Source of the DNA: Blepharisma japonicum
Taxonomy: Eukaryota > Ciliophora > Heterotrichea > Heterotrichida > Blepharismidae
Reading direction: 5' to 3'
Assembly (NCBI GenBank): GCA_949751835.1
Contig: CATKHK010000011.1
Coordinates: forward strand, 327-64,326
DNA length: 64,000 nucleotides
Of the stretch, positions 1 to 11,898 are shown piece after piece; position 1 is the stretch's first letter, and every line of letters starts with the position of its first letter. Position numbers and translations under genes: made by a program. The notes beneath the pieces were generated by a model that searched no databases, was not told the origin of the DNA, and saw nothing but the letters and a program-made list of their open reading frames with translations.

Positions 1-101
1 CCTAACACCCTAACACCCTAACACCCTAACACCCTAACACCCTAACACCCTAACACCCTAACACCCTAACACCCTAACACCCTAACACCCTAACACCCTA
101 A
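1..101. repeat. Telomere, CCCTAACA repeats
   Basis: The window opens with about 12.5 uninterrupted head-to-tail copies of the 8-bp unit CCCTAACA, ending in a partial CCCTAA before unique sequence. The C-rich strand reads 5' to 3' into the chromosome, as expected at a left chromosome end. This unit is known from heterotrich ciliates (Stentor, Blepharisma). It marks position 1 as a natural macronuclear chromosome end, not an arbitrary cut. Confidence 0.97.
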
Positions 102-368
102 GCTAATCTTTAATCTTTATTTAAAAATAAATAATAAAAATTAAGTCTTCTTGATTTGTCTATTTTTTATGGCTTTTACTCTATTTAATATTTCTGCTAT
201 TGAAACAGTATCTGATTTTATAGTAACTTTTTTTACCTAAGTGACTTGTGGTAATTCAACTTCAGCAAGAAATGATGTGCTCATCTAGCACATTTGTCAC
301 ACAATGCTTGGAGATTTTTCTTTTTATTCGCTAACAAGACTATATCATCTATATATAATAATAAATAA
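102..368. other. Subtelomeric AT-rich spacer
   Basis: Short AT-rich stretch between telomere and first gene-like sequence. No intact gene is visible. On the minus strand, 284 to 141 reads as 48 codons starting ATG AGC ACA and ending TAA, interrupted by one in-frame TAG (a true stop here). No 15-nt GT..AG intron removes that TAG. It looks like a broken small gene or a chance open stretch. Confidence 0.5.
141..284 (-). pseudogene. Possible broken 48-codon gene fragment
   Basis: From ATG at 284 the minus strand reads MSTSFLAEVELPQVT, then TAG, then VKKVTIKSDTVSIAEILNR and on to TAA at 141. The composition looks coding, but the internal TAG cannot be spliced away by a 15-nt intron. No family is recognised. 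It may be a fragment left during chromosome-end formation or germline decay. Low confidence. Confidence 0.2.
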
Positions 369-773
369 TTAGAATTTGAAGAGTAGGGAGGGTGTGATTT
401 TATATTTAGCCACTTGCCTTAACTTTTCAAAATGGTCTCTGATTATTGTAGAATAAGAATCAACTTCCCATGTGAGCTCTTCAAAAATATTTTCTAAGCT
501 ACAAAGAGTTTGGGTAAAGGAAGCTATCAATTTTGCCTTTTTTGCATCAGTTTTAGACCTTTCTTCAACAAGAAAGTTAAGGACTGCTTCCTTTGTGTTC
601 TCAACAATTTTTACGAATAGTGATCTAAAATTATGGTATTCGCTACTAGAATCGGAATGTTCCGTTAAGTGCTTTTTGCAACTATAAATTTCAGGAGTAG
701 TGCAATTGCATGAAAATTCAACTTGACTCTGACATTGTAGATTGAAGCATTTTAGAGTGCTCATATTTATCAT
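369..773 (-). CDS. B-box-like zinc-binding protein, telomere-proximal, probably shortened
   Basis: A 134-residue protein. The start is at 773 (MINMSTLKCF) or at the second Met at 764. Residues 9-41 carry a Cys/His pattern (CFNLQC, FSCNC, YSCKKHLTEH) that suits a B-box-like zinc site. A helical stretch follows, ending at TAG-free TAA 369-371. In B-box proteins such a zinc site and helix normally precede a larger C-terminal domain such as kelch, NHL or SPRY; none follows here before the telomere. I infer that the protein was cut short close to the chromosome end. A kelch protein lies at 58329-59114, but there is no direct evidence of a link. Confidence 0.5.
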   Translation of the reverse strand: MINMSTLKCFNLQCQSQVEFSCNCTTPEIYSCKKHLTEHSDSSSEYHNFRSLFVKIVENTKEAVLNFLVEERSKTDAKKAKLIASFTQTLCSLENIFEELTWEVDSYSTIIRDHFEKLRQVAKYKITPSLLFKF

Positions 774-789
774 AGCTTATTAGTTTATT

Positions 790-1005
790 GTATAATTCGA
801 GAATGCTTATAGCCTTCTTGAGAAGAAAATCAGGTTTAGTTGGTAGGCGAAATGACCTTATAGCTTTTATTGTCGTAATATTGATGAATTAACTGTAAAA
901 ATTGAGAGAATGAATAATAGAGTTAGCATAGCTCTCTTTATGATGATCTAGCTTCTCAGCTGAATAATTTTATGAACCATTTATTTCCTATAAAATCAGG
1001 ATAGC
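790..1005 (+). pseudogene. Decayed coding remnant of unknown family
   Basis: The plus strand reads as protein-like sequence broken by stops and a frame change: NAYSLLEKKIRFSW, KWPYSFYCRNIDELTVKIE, then in another frame LYDDLASQLNNFMNHLFP. No introns reconcile the breaks. Together with the fragments nearer the telomere this suggests a subtelomere of degenerate gene pieces. The family is not recognised. Confidence 0.3.
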
Positions 1006-1075
1006 ATTTTTTATATTTAGGTAAAATAATTACTAACTTTATTATATAAAAGGTAAAAATTATGATCAAAACTTA

Positions 1076-4000
1076 TTAATTTTCTTGATTTGGAGCTATG
1101 CTTTTAGCAGAAAGATCTAAAATTGGAGCATACTCTCTGCTGAAGCGCCTTTCTGGCATACTCTTAGAAATGCTTAATTTTCTCTCCCTCATATCGGAGC
1201 TAGCTCTTTCAATAAGATTTTTTCTTCTCTTGCTGTTTAAAGACTCTCTTCTCCTTTTATTGTTAGAATCAAATTCAGGAATCCCCGTCTGTATATCAAG
1301 AGCATTCCTCAAATCAGCACTTCTTAGCTTGATCAACTCATCATCATTTGCAGAGTCTTGGTTTGCAATATCAATTGGCAGGCCATCATGTTTAACAATT
1401 CTCTTTTGCAATTCTTCCAAAACATCAGGGTATTTTTCAAACGATTTCATTAAATCTTTTTTGTCTAAAGAATAAGTATAGCACATACTTTTTGCAATAA
1501 CAGAAAACGTAGACTTTACTGAGGTTAAAAATTCCAGATCGCCAATAAGAGATCCTTTTCTCAGGGTTTTCAAGATTGTTTTGCCATTGGCAGATATCAG
1601 AGCAATTGATCCTTCAATAATGAAAAAAATTTCATCACATGATTTTTCTTTATAAATAATATTGTCTTTTGGCAAAAAAATTTTAGGCTTTAAATATATT
1701 GAAATCTGTTCAAAAAACTTTCGGGAATCTTCGAACTGAAAATATGGGACTTTTTCAAGTATAGATCTGCTGCATTCGAAAATTATGGACTTTGAAATAT
1801 TCCGAGGCAGGTATAGAAAGAGATTTCTATAGTCAACAGACCCATACACAACATTTAAAGATGTCGTAAACGCTTGATAAGATTCTAATTTCTTTATTAA
1901 ACCATGAAATTTTTCTGAAGAACTAGCTACACACATCGGAGATTTCAGCTTTTCTATATAATATTTCAAGTCTGATTGAGGAGTTGCAACAGCAGTTGCC
2001 ATCAGCCCAAAAATGACAGCATTCATTGTGTCTCCAAAGAAAATAAAAAAAATGGTTCAAGTTCTTTCAGAATCATTTGCCTCAAGCATGAATCCGCCAT
2101 ATCCAGTGCAAGTGAGGATATTCAGAACATGGAAAAGTGCTCAACTATACTGATTCCCAATTTCTGAATTTTCAAGATCGTTATCTTTCACTCATGAAGG
2201 GTCTTTTTCATTAAGGCTGTAATAGAAAAATGAGCAGCTCATCAAATGAATCAAGGCCAATACACAAATCATAGTTTCCAAAATATTCAATTGAACTGAA
2301 AATTGTCTTAACCCATTTCTTATTTTAGAAAACAATGTCACAAGCCTAAATGTAGCTACCAGCCTCAGCAGCCTTAAAATGGTGATTAACACTATAGGAT
2401 CTTCAATCTGTTGACTTGCAAAAATTATATTGAATGGTGACAAGGAAAAGATATCTAAAGTAAAACAAAGAGAAGATTCTTTGTAAATTTTATCTTTATC
2501 ACTTCAAAAAAAATAATTCTTGAAGTTAACAAGAATAAAAGCTGCAGAGATCAATAAACAAATAATCTCTATTGTAAATAAAAATCAATTATACTCCACT
2601 TCAAACCCAATTTCTAAGGGCAACTCAAAAAGAGTGTAGGTAAGAAAAATCATATAAAGGATGGTAGAAGAATACCAGATATTAGAAGATGGTTTTAGAA
2701 GATCTTCTGATATAATTGCTTCCAGCAGCTTCTGGATGTTAGCGTAGTATTTTTTTGAGATTTCTGGGCATTCATGAATCTTTGAGTTTATCTTTTCAAA
2801 GGAATTAATAGCTTCATCTAATGTTTCTGAAGAAAAAGTGGTTATTAGCCTATTTTGTGCAAACTCAGCTATGCTGCTATACCACTCTGGGTAGGCTTCT
2901 CTTAGATCCTTGATACATTTTTCTTCTAAAATACCTATTTTGGATACTTTGGATGCTATTATATACGTTGGGCTGCTTTTTATTGAATCTATCATTGTTG
3001 GAATTTCTCCAAAATGATCCCCAGGGTAAAGGTTTTCTACTGTCTTTTTACCCTTAAAATCGATAACACGCACTTCCCCATCAAGAATGATAAATAAATC
3101 ATTTCTTTTTTCCCCTGCATCAATAACTGGGTCTCCCGCCAAATAAATTTCAATTTTCAAAAGTCTAAGAATTGACTTCGCTAAAGGCTCATTAATGCCA
3201 CCGTCTTTATTTTTAAAGATCTGAGCATTCTTAGTAGCTTCTAAATATCTATAAAACAGAATATCTGACATCAAGGATGGAGGAAGTTCTTTTAAGATAT
3301 TTTCATCATAAATCCCTTTACTTGATCTCCATAAGAAATTAAAATAATCGTTTACTTTCTCCATAAAAATACTGCCTAGCTGCTTTTTATCTATAAAATC
3401 TTTTGCATACCTGTAGCTATTTTCAAATGTAAATTTTGCATCAGACGACGAGAGTTCTGCAACGAGCGAAGTTATGCTTCCAAACAAAATTGAGTAGGCA
3501 AAAAGTCCTATTAAAAATACAAAGCAGTTATAAGCTTTTTCAGAAGGTGAATTGCTTACAACCCACCCATATCCAGCATGCGAAACCACAATTGATGATC
3601 AATGAAATGCGTGGTTATAGACTGTATCTCTTGTTAGAGGTGCAGAGCTGTTAGTTCTGTATTGCTCAGGCTGAGGAGATGGGACTCTTGATAGTCATGA
3701 GTGCATCACATCTTCTCTTTTAGCACATTCTATAAAATAAGATCCACAAAAATGATTTACCATTACATAAATCACCACTACTTCAATTATTCGAAGATAA
3801 GTGAAAATTTTGAAGTGATTCTTTTTCATATAGAAAAAGAAGCCTGCAATATAATAAAATCCTGTCAGCCTAATTGTTGAAAAAATCGCTACAAGTTCTC
3901 TTGGCTCTGTAAGATCACTTGACTTAAAAATCAAAGCAAAAGGAATTGCAAGTATTAAATTGTGAATGAATTTATTGAAAGCTCTGCTGGGGTTGGAAAA

Positions 4001-7000
4001 TTGAAACCTCTTTTCTTTTGCTAAAGCTGGAAGAGACCTCAGAGCACGGCGAAGTTCTAAATAGTAGACACTATTGAGAAGATACAGTAAAACAGATAAA
4101 ATTTCTAAACTCAATAAGGCAGGGCTATATTCGTATTCAAAAGCGATTTGAAGAGGAGTGAAAATGAAATTATATAAGTTCAAGATGAAGTATATATAAT
4201 GTTTGGCAGGAGAACTATAGAGATTGAGAAAACTAAGGCTGATATTTAAACTCTTTACAATAATTTCACCTGATGGAAAGCTTTGGACTTCTCTGGAAGT
4301 CATCATTGTCTCGTTTTCAACTAACTCAGACTTTTCTTCTTCTTTTAAATTAGTCGTGATTGCTTCTTCATTTCTGAGATTATTTGGGAACTCCAAGCTT
4401 TTCCTTTTTTCAATTATCATCCTACTCATGCTTTCTCTTTCATCAGCTACTTTTCTCACCTTAATAGAGAACTCTGGATATGTTTCCATGATGAAATTAA
4501 AATCATGCTTTAAGAGGACAGCAATGGTCACATCAGTGCTTGCCCTGACTGTCGCCATCCTTGCAGAAGAAAAATTGCTTAAAAGAGCCATTTCTCCAAA
4601 AACATTCCCTTTGGTCAAAGTATTCAGAACAATCCCAGATGAAATGATTTGGACTTCTCCGTCAAGAATGAAATACATCTGAAGACCCAGCTCGCCCTCA
4701 GTTATTATTTTCTCATCTTTGCATACCATTAAAAGCTTGAATTTTTTCACTATTGCCAAAATGGCTCCTTTTTCTTCTTCTGGGAAAAAGCCTGACTTTA
4801 TCAGACCAGAAAATAAATAATATTTTATATCAGTTCTTAAGGTTTCGGGAAAATCTAGCATGATTTCTTCGTCGTCACAGCCTTGGAGTTTACTTCAAAG
4901 CAATTCATAATAGTCAAGCACCCTTTTCTTTAGTTCTTTTGAAAGCTTGCTATGGCTCATTCAGCTCTTGATGGTCTTTAGCTTTTTGGTGTGCTCTGTG
5001 TAGGTTTTATAATAATTTGAGGCTAAGCTTGCAGCCTCACCAATAATAAATGCTGCCAAAATCATAGAAAATACCATGAAAATGATATTCAAACATTTTT
5101 CTGCGACAGTAGGTACTGGCACATCTCCATATGCCCCAGAAGTGCTTATTGAATATCCGAAATACAGCAAATTAACATATTGATCGTAAATAGGGATATC
5201 TATAATTATTTTTCCAGGTTCATAATAATTATTTAATGGAAACTGACGAATGAAGTTTTGATCATTGAATCTTGCGTCAGGATTAACCCAGTATTGAAGT
5301 TTTCCTAAATAATAAGAGATGCAGGCAATAAAATGGCTGTAGTAGATTGTCACAATAAAAATAAGAAGTAGTCTAGAATAAGACAGGGAGGCATAGGAGT
5401 GGGATAAAAAACTTTGGGAAAGCTTGAGGATTCTTTTTGCTTTGAAAAGTCTCAGAATTCTGAAAAAGGCGGGCACAAATTGAGCTGATCCTAAACCTGT
5501 ACAGATAAAATCTATTGGGACAAGAGATACCAAATCTCACCATAAAAAATTATTTACATAATTCATCCTGATCGATGGAATATCGTCTATGTAGGTTCCT
5601 AATTCTGTATATATTGAGGTGTATAAGTGAGTAGGTATATCAATAAAATATATAATATAAGCAATAATATCAATTGGGAGCCATATCCCATCTGAATGAT
5701 ATTGGAATGCGATAGCAAAGGGAATATAAAATAAATAAAATGCAAAGCTTAAATATAGCAGTAGGCTTCATGCATAGAAGTAAGGAGAAAAAGCATCAAT
5801 TAAAAATTTTGCATAGGACTCATTATTTCTTGCAGAAAAGAATCATTCAATTCAATTTCTCTCTTTTCAAGAAATTGCTCGATTTTGCAGGCTTTCTTCT
5901 TCAAGGTGTGCTTTGACAGGAGACTCGGGATTTGGATCTTCTGTCAGGTTTTCTTCTCCGAAATCCAAATCTTCAACTTTTGTAGTTGCCAGTCTTTGGC
6001 GTGCGACTCTCATTAAATATTCTTGGTATTCTGGGAACTCATTGAGTATTTTTCAAAGATCTTGCTTGCATATTGATGATACCATCGCTGCACTATAAGC
6101 TTTTACAGATACAGTTCTGAGCATATCCAAGAGAATTCCAATTTCTCCGAAATAATCACCTTCATGCAAGTAAGCAATTGCAATATCAGAATCAGCTGCA
6201 AGCACCTCCACGACCCCTGTTTTTATAAAGAAAAACTCATCTGGTACATCAGCTTGCCTTATAATGTAGTCTCCTTTCATAAAAACCTGCAATTTCAAAC
6301 ATTCAGTCATTGCGAGAACAAATCCAGGGCGAGCTGATGAAAATAATTTTATTTTTGGTATCAGATCTTCATTCATAGCTTCAGAAATTTCGTTTTTAAG
6401 AGAACTTGGAAAATCCTCTAAGAAATTCACATCAATAAGGTAAGAAAACCGGCTTCTAATTGACCAATAATAAGCGAAAACTCGATCCTTCAATCTTGGA
6501 CTCAACTGTCTGAGTTTACATCATTTTTTGACTCTTTCCAATTTCTCTTGGGCCTCGAATTCTTTGAGATTTAAAGTGCTCAAAATGAAAACGATATTCC
6601 CAGATATCCAAGCACACATAGAAGCCCCGATAACCATAATAAAAGAAGATGCGTATTTTTCTGCAAGCGTGAATGGAGTTGTATCATTATAAGCTATAGT
6701 TGACAAAGTGGCAGTAGCCCAAAATACTGCATCTGTATAAATTTCATAATTTTCTGCCCCTCCGTCAATCCAAGGCTGAAGTCATGTCCCTTGATTTCCA
6801 CAGTCTATTTCGACTCTTGCCACAAACAGTAGCAGCATCCCACAATAGTGTAAAGTTCCCAGTAGTAGAATTAAATTTTTGCAAATTCTCATAAAATACC
6901 CTTGTGGAGCATTTGCAATTATTTCTTGATTCGAAAAAAAGGTTGAGAACTGGAAAAGTCGTAGAAGCTTGAGAGATCTGAGAGCTGCAATAGTGTACCC

Positions 7001-7462
7001 ATGCAAATTCATTCCAAAAAGTAACGCCAAAAATGAATATGGGACTGAAGACAGACAAAGGGATGCTTTTACCAAAAGCATCTCTTTTTCATGAAGCATC
7101 CACATTCTTGTTCAGATCTTGGAGTTTCTGAAAATAAATCGAGAGATGTAATCGACAAGTAAGGCCAGCTCAAAAATAATCTCCAAAGCCAGCCAAAATG
7201 ACCATGGGAATCCTTTGATTCCTAAGAAGTAAGGAACTGTGAAAAGGTTGTATAGGTTTACTGTAAATATTAGGAATGACCATTTGTTCTGAAAATCGCT
7301 TTGTTTGCTTGATGCAAGCTTTGCAAGGGTTGGTTCTAGATTTTCTGAACTTGGCTTGGGTCTTTTCTTTTTGATTTCTCAGCCGCCACTAAGTTGTTCA
7401 AAACCAGGATTATCAATTCCTTTTTCTATTGAATTTCTCCTGGCTATGATTGGGTTAATCAT
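1076..7462 (-). CDS. Single-chain four-repeat CNBD potassium-type channel (tetraKCNG/CNGK-like)
   Basis: One open frame of 2128 codons from ATG 7462 (in-frame TAA just upstream) to TAA 1076, with many TGA codons read as Trp. It holds four units, each with six membrane helices, a pore loop and a cyclic-nucleotide-binding domain. Approximate residues: repeat 1 TM 50-280, CNBD 357-465; repeat 2 TM 557-823, CNBD 894-1003; repeat 3 TM 1084-1330, CNBD 1430-1520; repeat 4 TM 1600-1824, CNBD 1914-2004. Filter segments differ: TIAYND (254-259), SGAYGD (775-780), SHAGYGW (1294-1300), TCTGYGGF (about 1784-1791). S4 is basic in repeats 1, 2 and 4 and weak in repeat 3. The phosphate-binding Arg is kept in CNBD1 (R449) and CNBD2 (R968) and lost in 3 and 4. 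Known relatives with this layout are invertebrate sperm CNGK channels; most CNG, HCN and Kv channels are four separate subunits. Likely a plasma or ciliary membrane channel gated by cyclic nucleotide, voltage or both. In-frame 15-nt introns cannot be excluded. Confidence 0.9.
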
Positions 7463-7891
7463 ATTATTTTAACTCTAATTTGGTATTATCATTTAATCTC
7501 GAAAATGCAGATGATTTAATTAGACAACTCCATTGATTTCTGATCCTAGTTAGATAAAATCAAGATAATCTTTGCCATTTTCATTTGAAAAATTGATGAT
7601 ATATCTGAAAACTAGGATCTCAAGCTTATAGCCTTGATTTATAAGATCAATCATCTAAGTAATTTCAATACTGAAGTTCAATTCCAAACGAGATTTTATT
7701 GATTTCAAGGCTTTGAATTCGTCAAATGCCTTAAATTAGTTAATATTTCTTAGTGCAAAGCTTAAAAATTCATTTTTAGGCTCTATATAGGTAATTTGTC
7801 AAAAAATATTTTTGGAGAATTAAGATGCTTTTATTATAATAAATATTAGGTTTTTCTCTTAGTTTTGAGAGTTTATTTATTTTAATAGCAT
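7463..7891. other. Divergent promoter region
   Basis: 429 bp between the start of the four-repeat channel (minus) and the start of the WD40-TRP channel (plus). It is AT-rich and has no supported ORF. It must hold the 5' control sequences of both channel genes. No specific motif can be named from sequence alone. Confidence 0.5.
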
Positions 7892-10800
7892 ATGATTAAA
7901 TATAAAATGAATAATTCGAGCCTCTTTGAACCTCTACTTGAGAAGAATCTTAATTCATCAAATATTTTGGTTCAAATGAGGCAAGAATCTGTATCAACGC
8001 CTAAGCTATTTACAGAAAATGGAACTGATCCTGAGCTTTTATCCCTAAAGCAAGCAGTAATTAGCATTTCTACCGAGTTCGAGAAAAAGCTGCCTCATGG
8101 AATCAGTCTTCCTTTCAGTGTGGAGGAGATGATTCCATTTTCAGACCAAATCCATTACCTAGTATCCACCAGAGAAGGAACGATTCTTTACCTTAATATT
8201 TCAACTAAAAGCTTCAACGACAAAAAAATTTCAGCTGGCCCTTTCTCGATAGTTGTTTTGGAAAATGAAAAAATTGCTTATTTTTCAAGGGAAAATGAAA
8301 TCTTATGCATCAGTATCCCTTCACTGGAGTTTAAACCATTTCAAAAATTTGAGGGCAAGAGTCTAATTTGTTTAAAAGGTTCTTGGGATAAAAAAAGTTT
8401 AATTGCTCATTTTGATAATGAAATTACTTCAATAAGCTTTTCTGACCCAAGAGAAGTAAAATCGTTGATCATAGGCAATTTTACCAGCATAGCTATTTCA
8501 AGTAAAGGTAATTTTGCTCTTATATCCTCTGAGGATCAACTAGTGCTTTTGTCTTCTAAGTACGAGAAAATTGGTGAAGTAGCGATTGCCCCAAAAAGCC
8601 TCAAATTGAAATATTCACCACAACTATCAATGATTATTATTAGTTACGTAACAAAAATAGTTATTTTAAATGCAGAAACTCTAGAAAATATCCAAGAGAT
8701 TAAAATATCTGAAAATGAAGTTGGAGTCTTCTCTGTGACTAATGATGAGCATTTTATTTTGTTTCCAGATAGAGAAGTTCTGCATTTCTATGATTTGAGG
8801 AGCTTTCAAGATAGAGAAACAGTAAACATTGATAATTTTCGAATAAAATTTATTGCTCAGAGCATGGACAATAGTTCTGTTTTCATTAATGGGCCAAATA
8901 GCCAGCTTTACATTCTAGCTTATCCTGTGTTTGAATATGAAAAGTCTAAAGACGTCATTTACGCTGAGCTTCTGGATAGAACTAAAATGCTAATCAAGCA
9001 TGACGGATATTTCAAGACCTGGGACTTTGAAACTGATAAAACAGAGAACATTGTTGAAATTAAGATAGGAGGCTGGGAAGTTATGGATCCGGAAAACTTT
9101 ATAGTTTGGAGCAGAAGTGAAGTTGGCTTTAGTAAAATAAACATTCCAACTAAATCAGTCTTAAAAGTTGCTTTAGACAAAAATTCTTATGAAGTGATAA
9201 GATCCACAGCATTCAGCCCTGACAAAAAATTTTTTATGACTGGAACAGAAAAGAGAGTGTTTTTATGGGACTTTGAATCATTGCAAATAATTAAAGAATT
9301 CAAAGGCCATGATACCACTACATGAATAATGTGCTTTTTGACTAATTCAAATGCGATAGCAGGAATGGCTCAAAACTGTTCTATAAGGATATGGGACATT
9401 GAAACCACGAATGAAATTGCAGTCATCAATGAAAATATAAGCACCTATAGCATGAATATAACTCATAACGAAGAAATGCTTATTGTAGTCACTGTTGATT
9501 CATTGATCAATATTTGGGATTGAAGGAAGAATATTCGTCTTCATTCAATAAAAGGTATATATCCAGCTATTGTTGATGTCATGATAACGGAAGATGATAG
9601 ATTCATGATTGGATTTTCCCGTGATGGGAAGGTTCGATTTTTCAGCCTAGAGACCTTCAATCTAATATTTTCGTATAAGTTTGAAAACATGATAGATATA
9701 AACTTTCTGCTAGGAGAAAATCATATTTCTTATTTATATAAAACTAAAACAGAAATTCTCGGGGAAGTGACTGAAAAAACTAAGGTGGTCATCAAGAAAA
9801 ACCCACTAAAAGTTAGCAAAATTACATGTGCAGGCCCAGGAAATGAGTATGAGTATATGAAGTACGTCTCGAAGCTGCTAAAGAGTAAAGAGGTTGATTA
9901 TAATCCTGAAATGGATGAATGAATAATTTTCCCTTATATGATCAATACTCTACATCTTTATGCGTACTGCAACTATCCAAATCACTTGAAAAAGGCGCTT
10001 AAAAATGGTTCATCAATGATTAATAGTATTTTTAATAAAAATCCTTTATCAATTGCAATGTTAAAAGGATTCAAAAATTGTATCAGCTCAGTCATTTCAA
10101 CACTTGATAATTATCTAGTGATTCATCCTTATTCCTTGAAGAATTTGAGTATTGATGGCTTAATCAAACTTAATCTTTCAAGTTGCAGTTCTTTAGTAAC
10201 ATTTTATGAATCAATATTTAGAAAAGATGCAAGTGAACACCTAGCCAAATTTTGCGGTACCTCCGTTCAGCTTCCAGTTCAATTCTTATCAAAAAATATT
10301 TACATTGAAAATTGCAATCTTCTTAATAAAGAAGCTTTAAAAGAACAAGAAAAGCCTATTGTTTTCATCTCTTCATATGTATTGCTGGATCTGACTGTTG
10401 GATCACAGAAATCAATTGATTTTTTATATAGTATTCATTACTCCCCAAATCCAAGCATCATGATGACTTCCCTGATTCAAGAGATCATTCATTATAAATG
10501 AAGAAAACTCAGCTGGGTAATGCATCTCCAAGCTCTGATCTATATCGTGTATATGCTCTTGCTTTCTTTCTATGTTCTTTATTTCATTGAAAACGATAGC
10601 GTACTATTCATTTTATTTGGTGTAAGCGTGATTCTATCACTTTACGAGGTCTACCAATTCTGAGCCTCTCCACTGAGCTATCTCAAGGATTTATGGAATT
10701 ATATAGACATTGCAAGAACCATTTCCTCAATCTTATACTTAGTTATATATCTAGCTTCTTCGACTTCAACTATAAGGCACGAGGTGCTCTCGTTTTTAGT

Positions 10801-11461
10801 CATAATTTCTTGGATGAGAGGAATTGCTTATTTTAGAGTATTTTCAAATACACGGTACATGGTGAATCTAATTTCAGAAGTAATCAAAGACATGACGACC
10901 TTTTTAATTCTGCTGGCTTATTCAACAATTTCTTTTGCTTTTATCTTTTTGGTGTTAGATAGCAATAATCCTGAGTTTATTGACTATTTAAAAATATCTT
11001 ACAGGTTTGATGTGGGAGATTTTGATACGACCGATATGAACTCTATGCAATGGATTTGCTTCTTTTTGGTCTCTATGATTAACATGATTGTTATGTTGAA
11101 TTTGCTTATTGCCATTATGGGGGACACTTTTGGGAAAGTCCAAGAAAACTATCTAATTGCTGATACACATGAGCTTTTAGATATGATAATTGAAATTGAA
11201 ACAATGCTAATTAAGAACAGAAATGCTTCTGATCCTTGCTACTTCCAGATGTGTATTGAAGATAATTCTGATGAAATGAAGGGTGAAGGATCCAGATTCC
11301 ATTCATTGAAAAAAAAAATTAAAGCTCTCCAAATTGAAAACAAAAAAACTAATGAAGAAATCAGCAACGTTAAAAATCTTGTGGAGAATATTCAAAAAGA
11401 GGTGAGAGAAGGCTTTGAAAAGCTTTCCCTAGCCATTTCTGTAAGGAACAAGTATGAATAA
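7892..11461 (+). CDS. WD40-repeat / TRP-type ion channel fusion
   Basis: An open frame of 1189 residues once TGA is read as Trp; an in-frame TAG directly precedes the ATG. Residues about 60-660 form beta-propeller repeats, with clear WD endings such as SIRIWDIE and SLINIWDW (the second W is TGA). Residues about 683-740 look ankyrin-like (NTLHLYAYCN, NPLSIAMLKGF). From about 870 to 1090 come membrane helices ending in a pore and S6 typical of TRP-family cation channels (MIVMLNLLIAIMGDTFGKV). The C-terminus (about 1125-1189) is coiled coil. TRP channels carry cations in response to physical or chemical stimuli; the propeller may be a docking or sensory platform. It lies divergently next to the four-repeat CNBD channel. 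The extreme 3' end is repeated as a fragment at about 12715-12890. Confidence 0.87.
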
Positions 11462-11490
11462 TAGTTTATCTCCTTAAAATTAATTATTTA

Positions 11491-11665
11491 GTGAGCTTTT
11501 CATTTTGCTACTTTGAGTGTGAATCAGAGCCTTTGCGCTCTTTAGGTGCCATAGTTCCTTGTCTTGAGCTTTTCATTTTTCTTGGTATCCCCATAAATGC
11601 TGTAAACGCAGGCTTATTATTAGCAAGCACGCTCTACAAAATTTCTGCTGCTATTTATATATCTG
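11491..11665 (-). pseudogene. Fragment of the GAR-protein gene 3' end
   Basis: This stretch aligns base for base, with scattered changes, to the last exon of the coiled-coil/GAR gene (about 12920-13095). Shared runs include the antisense of the SDSP, GTMV and KPAFT codons. It sits directly after the TRP gene, in the same relative position that the true last exon holds after the TRP-tail fragment at 12715-12890. The rest of the gene is absent. It is a non-functional duplicate end. Confidence 0.75.
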
Positions 11666-11898
11666 AATACTTTGGTTTTCAATTGATACTCATTTATGAT
11701 TCTCAAAATGATCGTATCTCATACTGAAAATTTTACATCAAAATTTATACTTGATTGACTTTGACAATTTTATTCTAACTTTAAAATTTTTATATCATCT
11801 CATCTGCCAATACTTCCTACTCTTATTATAATTGAATTTGTCCAGAGTTTAGCATATGTTTTTCTTTTTAAAATCTATATATCTGTCTATTTATAATT
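11666..11898. other. AT-rich spacer
   Basis: AT-rich sequence between the duplicated gene end and the small unknown gene. No feature is seen. Confidence 0.4.

Noticed and set aside
472-687. Open frame on the plus strand opposite the B-box-like gene
   Set aside because: Shadow of the minus-strand gene; no domain or sensible composition.
1098-1475. Leu/Ser-rich plus-strand ORF
   Set aside because: Antisense shadow of the fourth CNBD and C-terminal tail of the channel.
6765-7058. 97-residue minus-strand ORF overlapping channel repeat 1
   Set aside because: Different frame from the true channel reading; the in-frame reading (via 7105-6782) has clear S1-S5 and S4 features.
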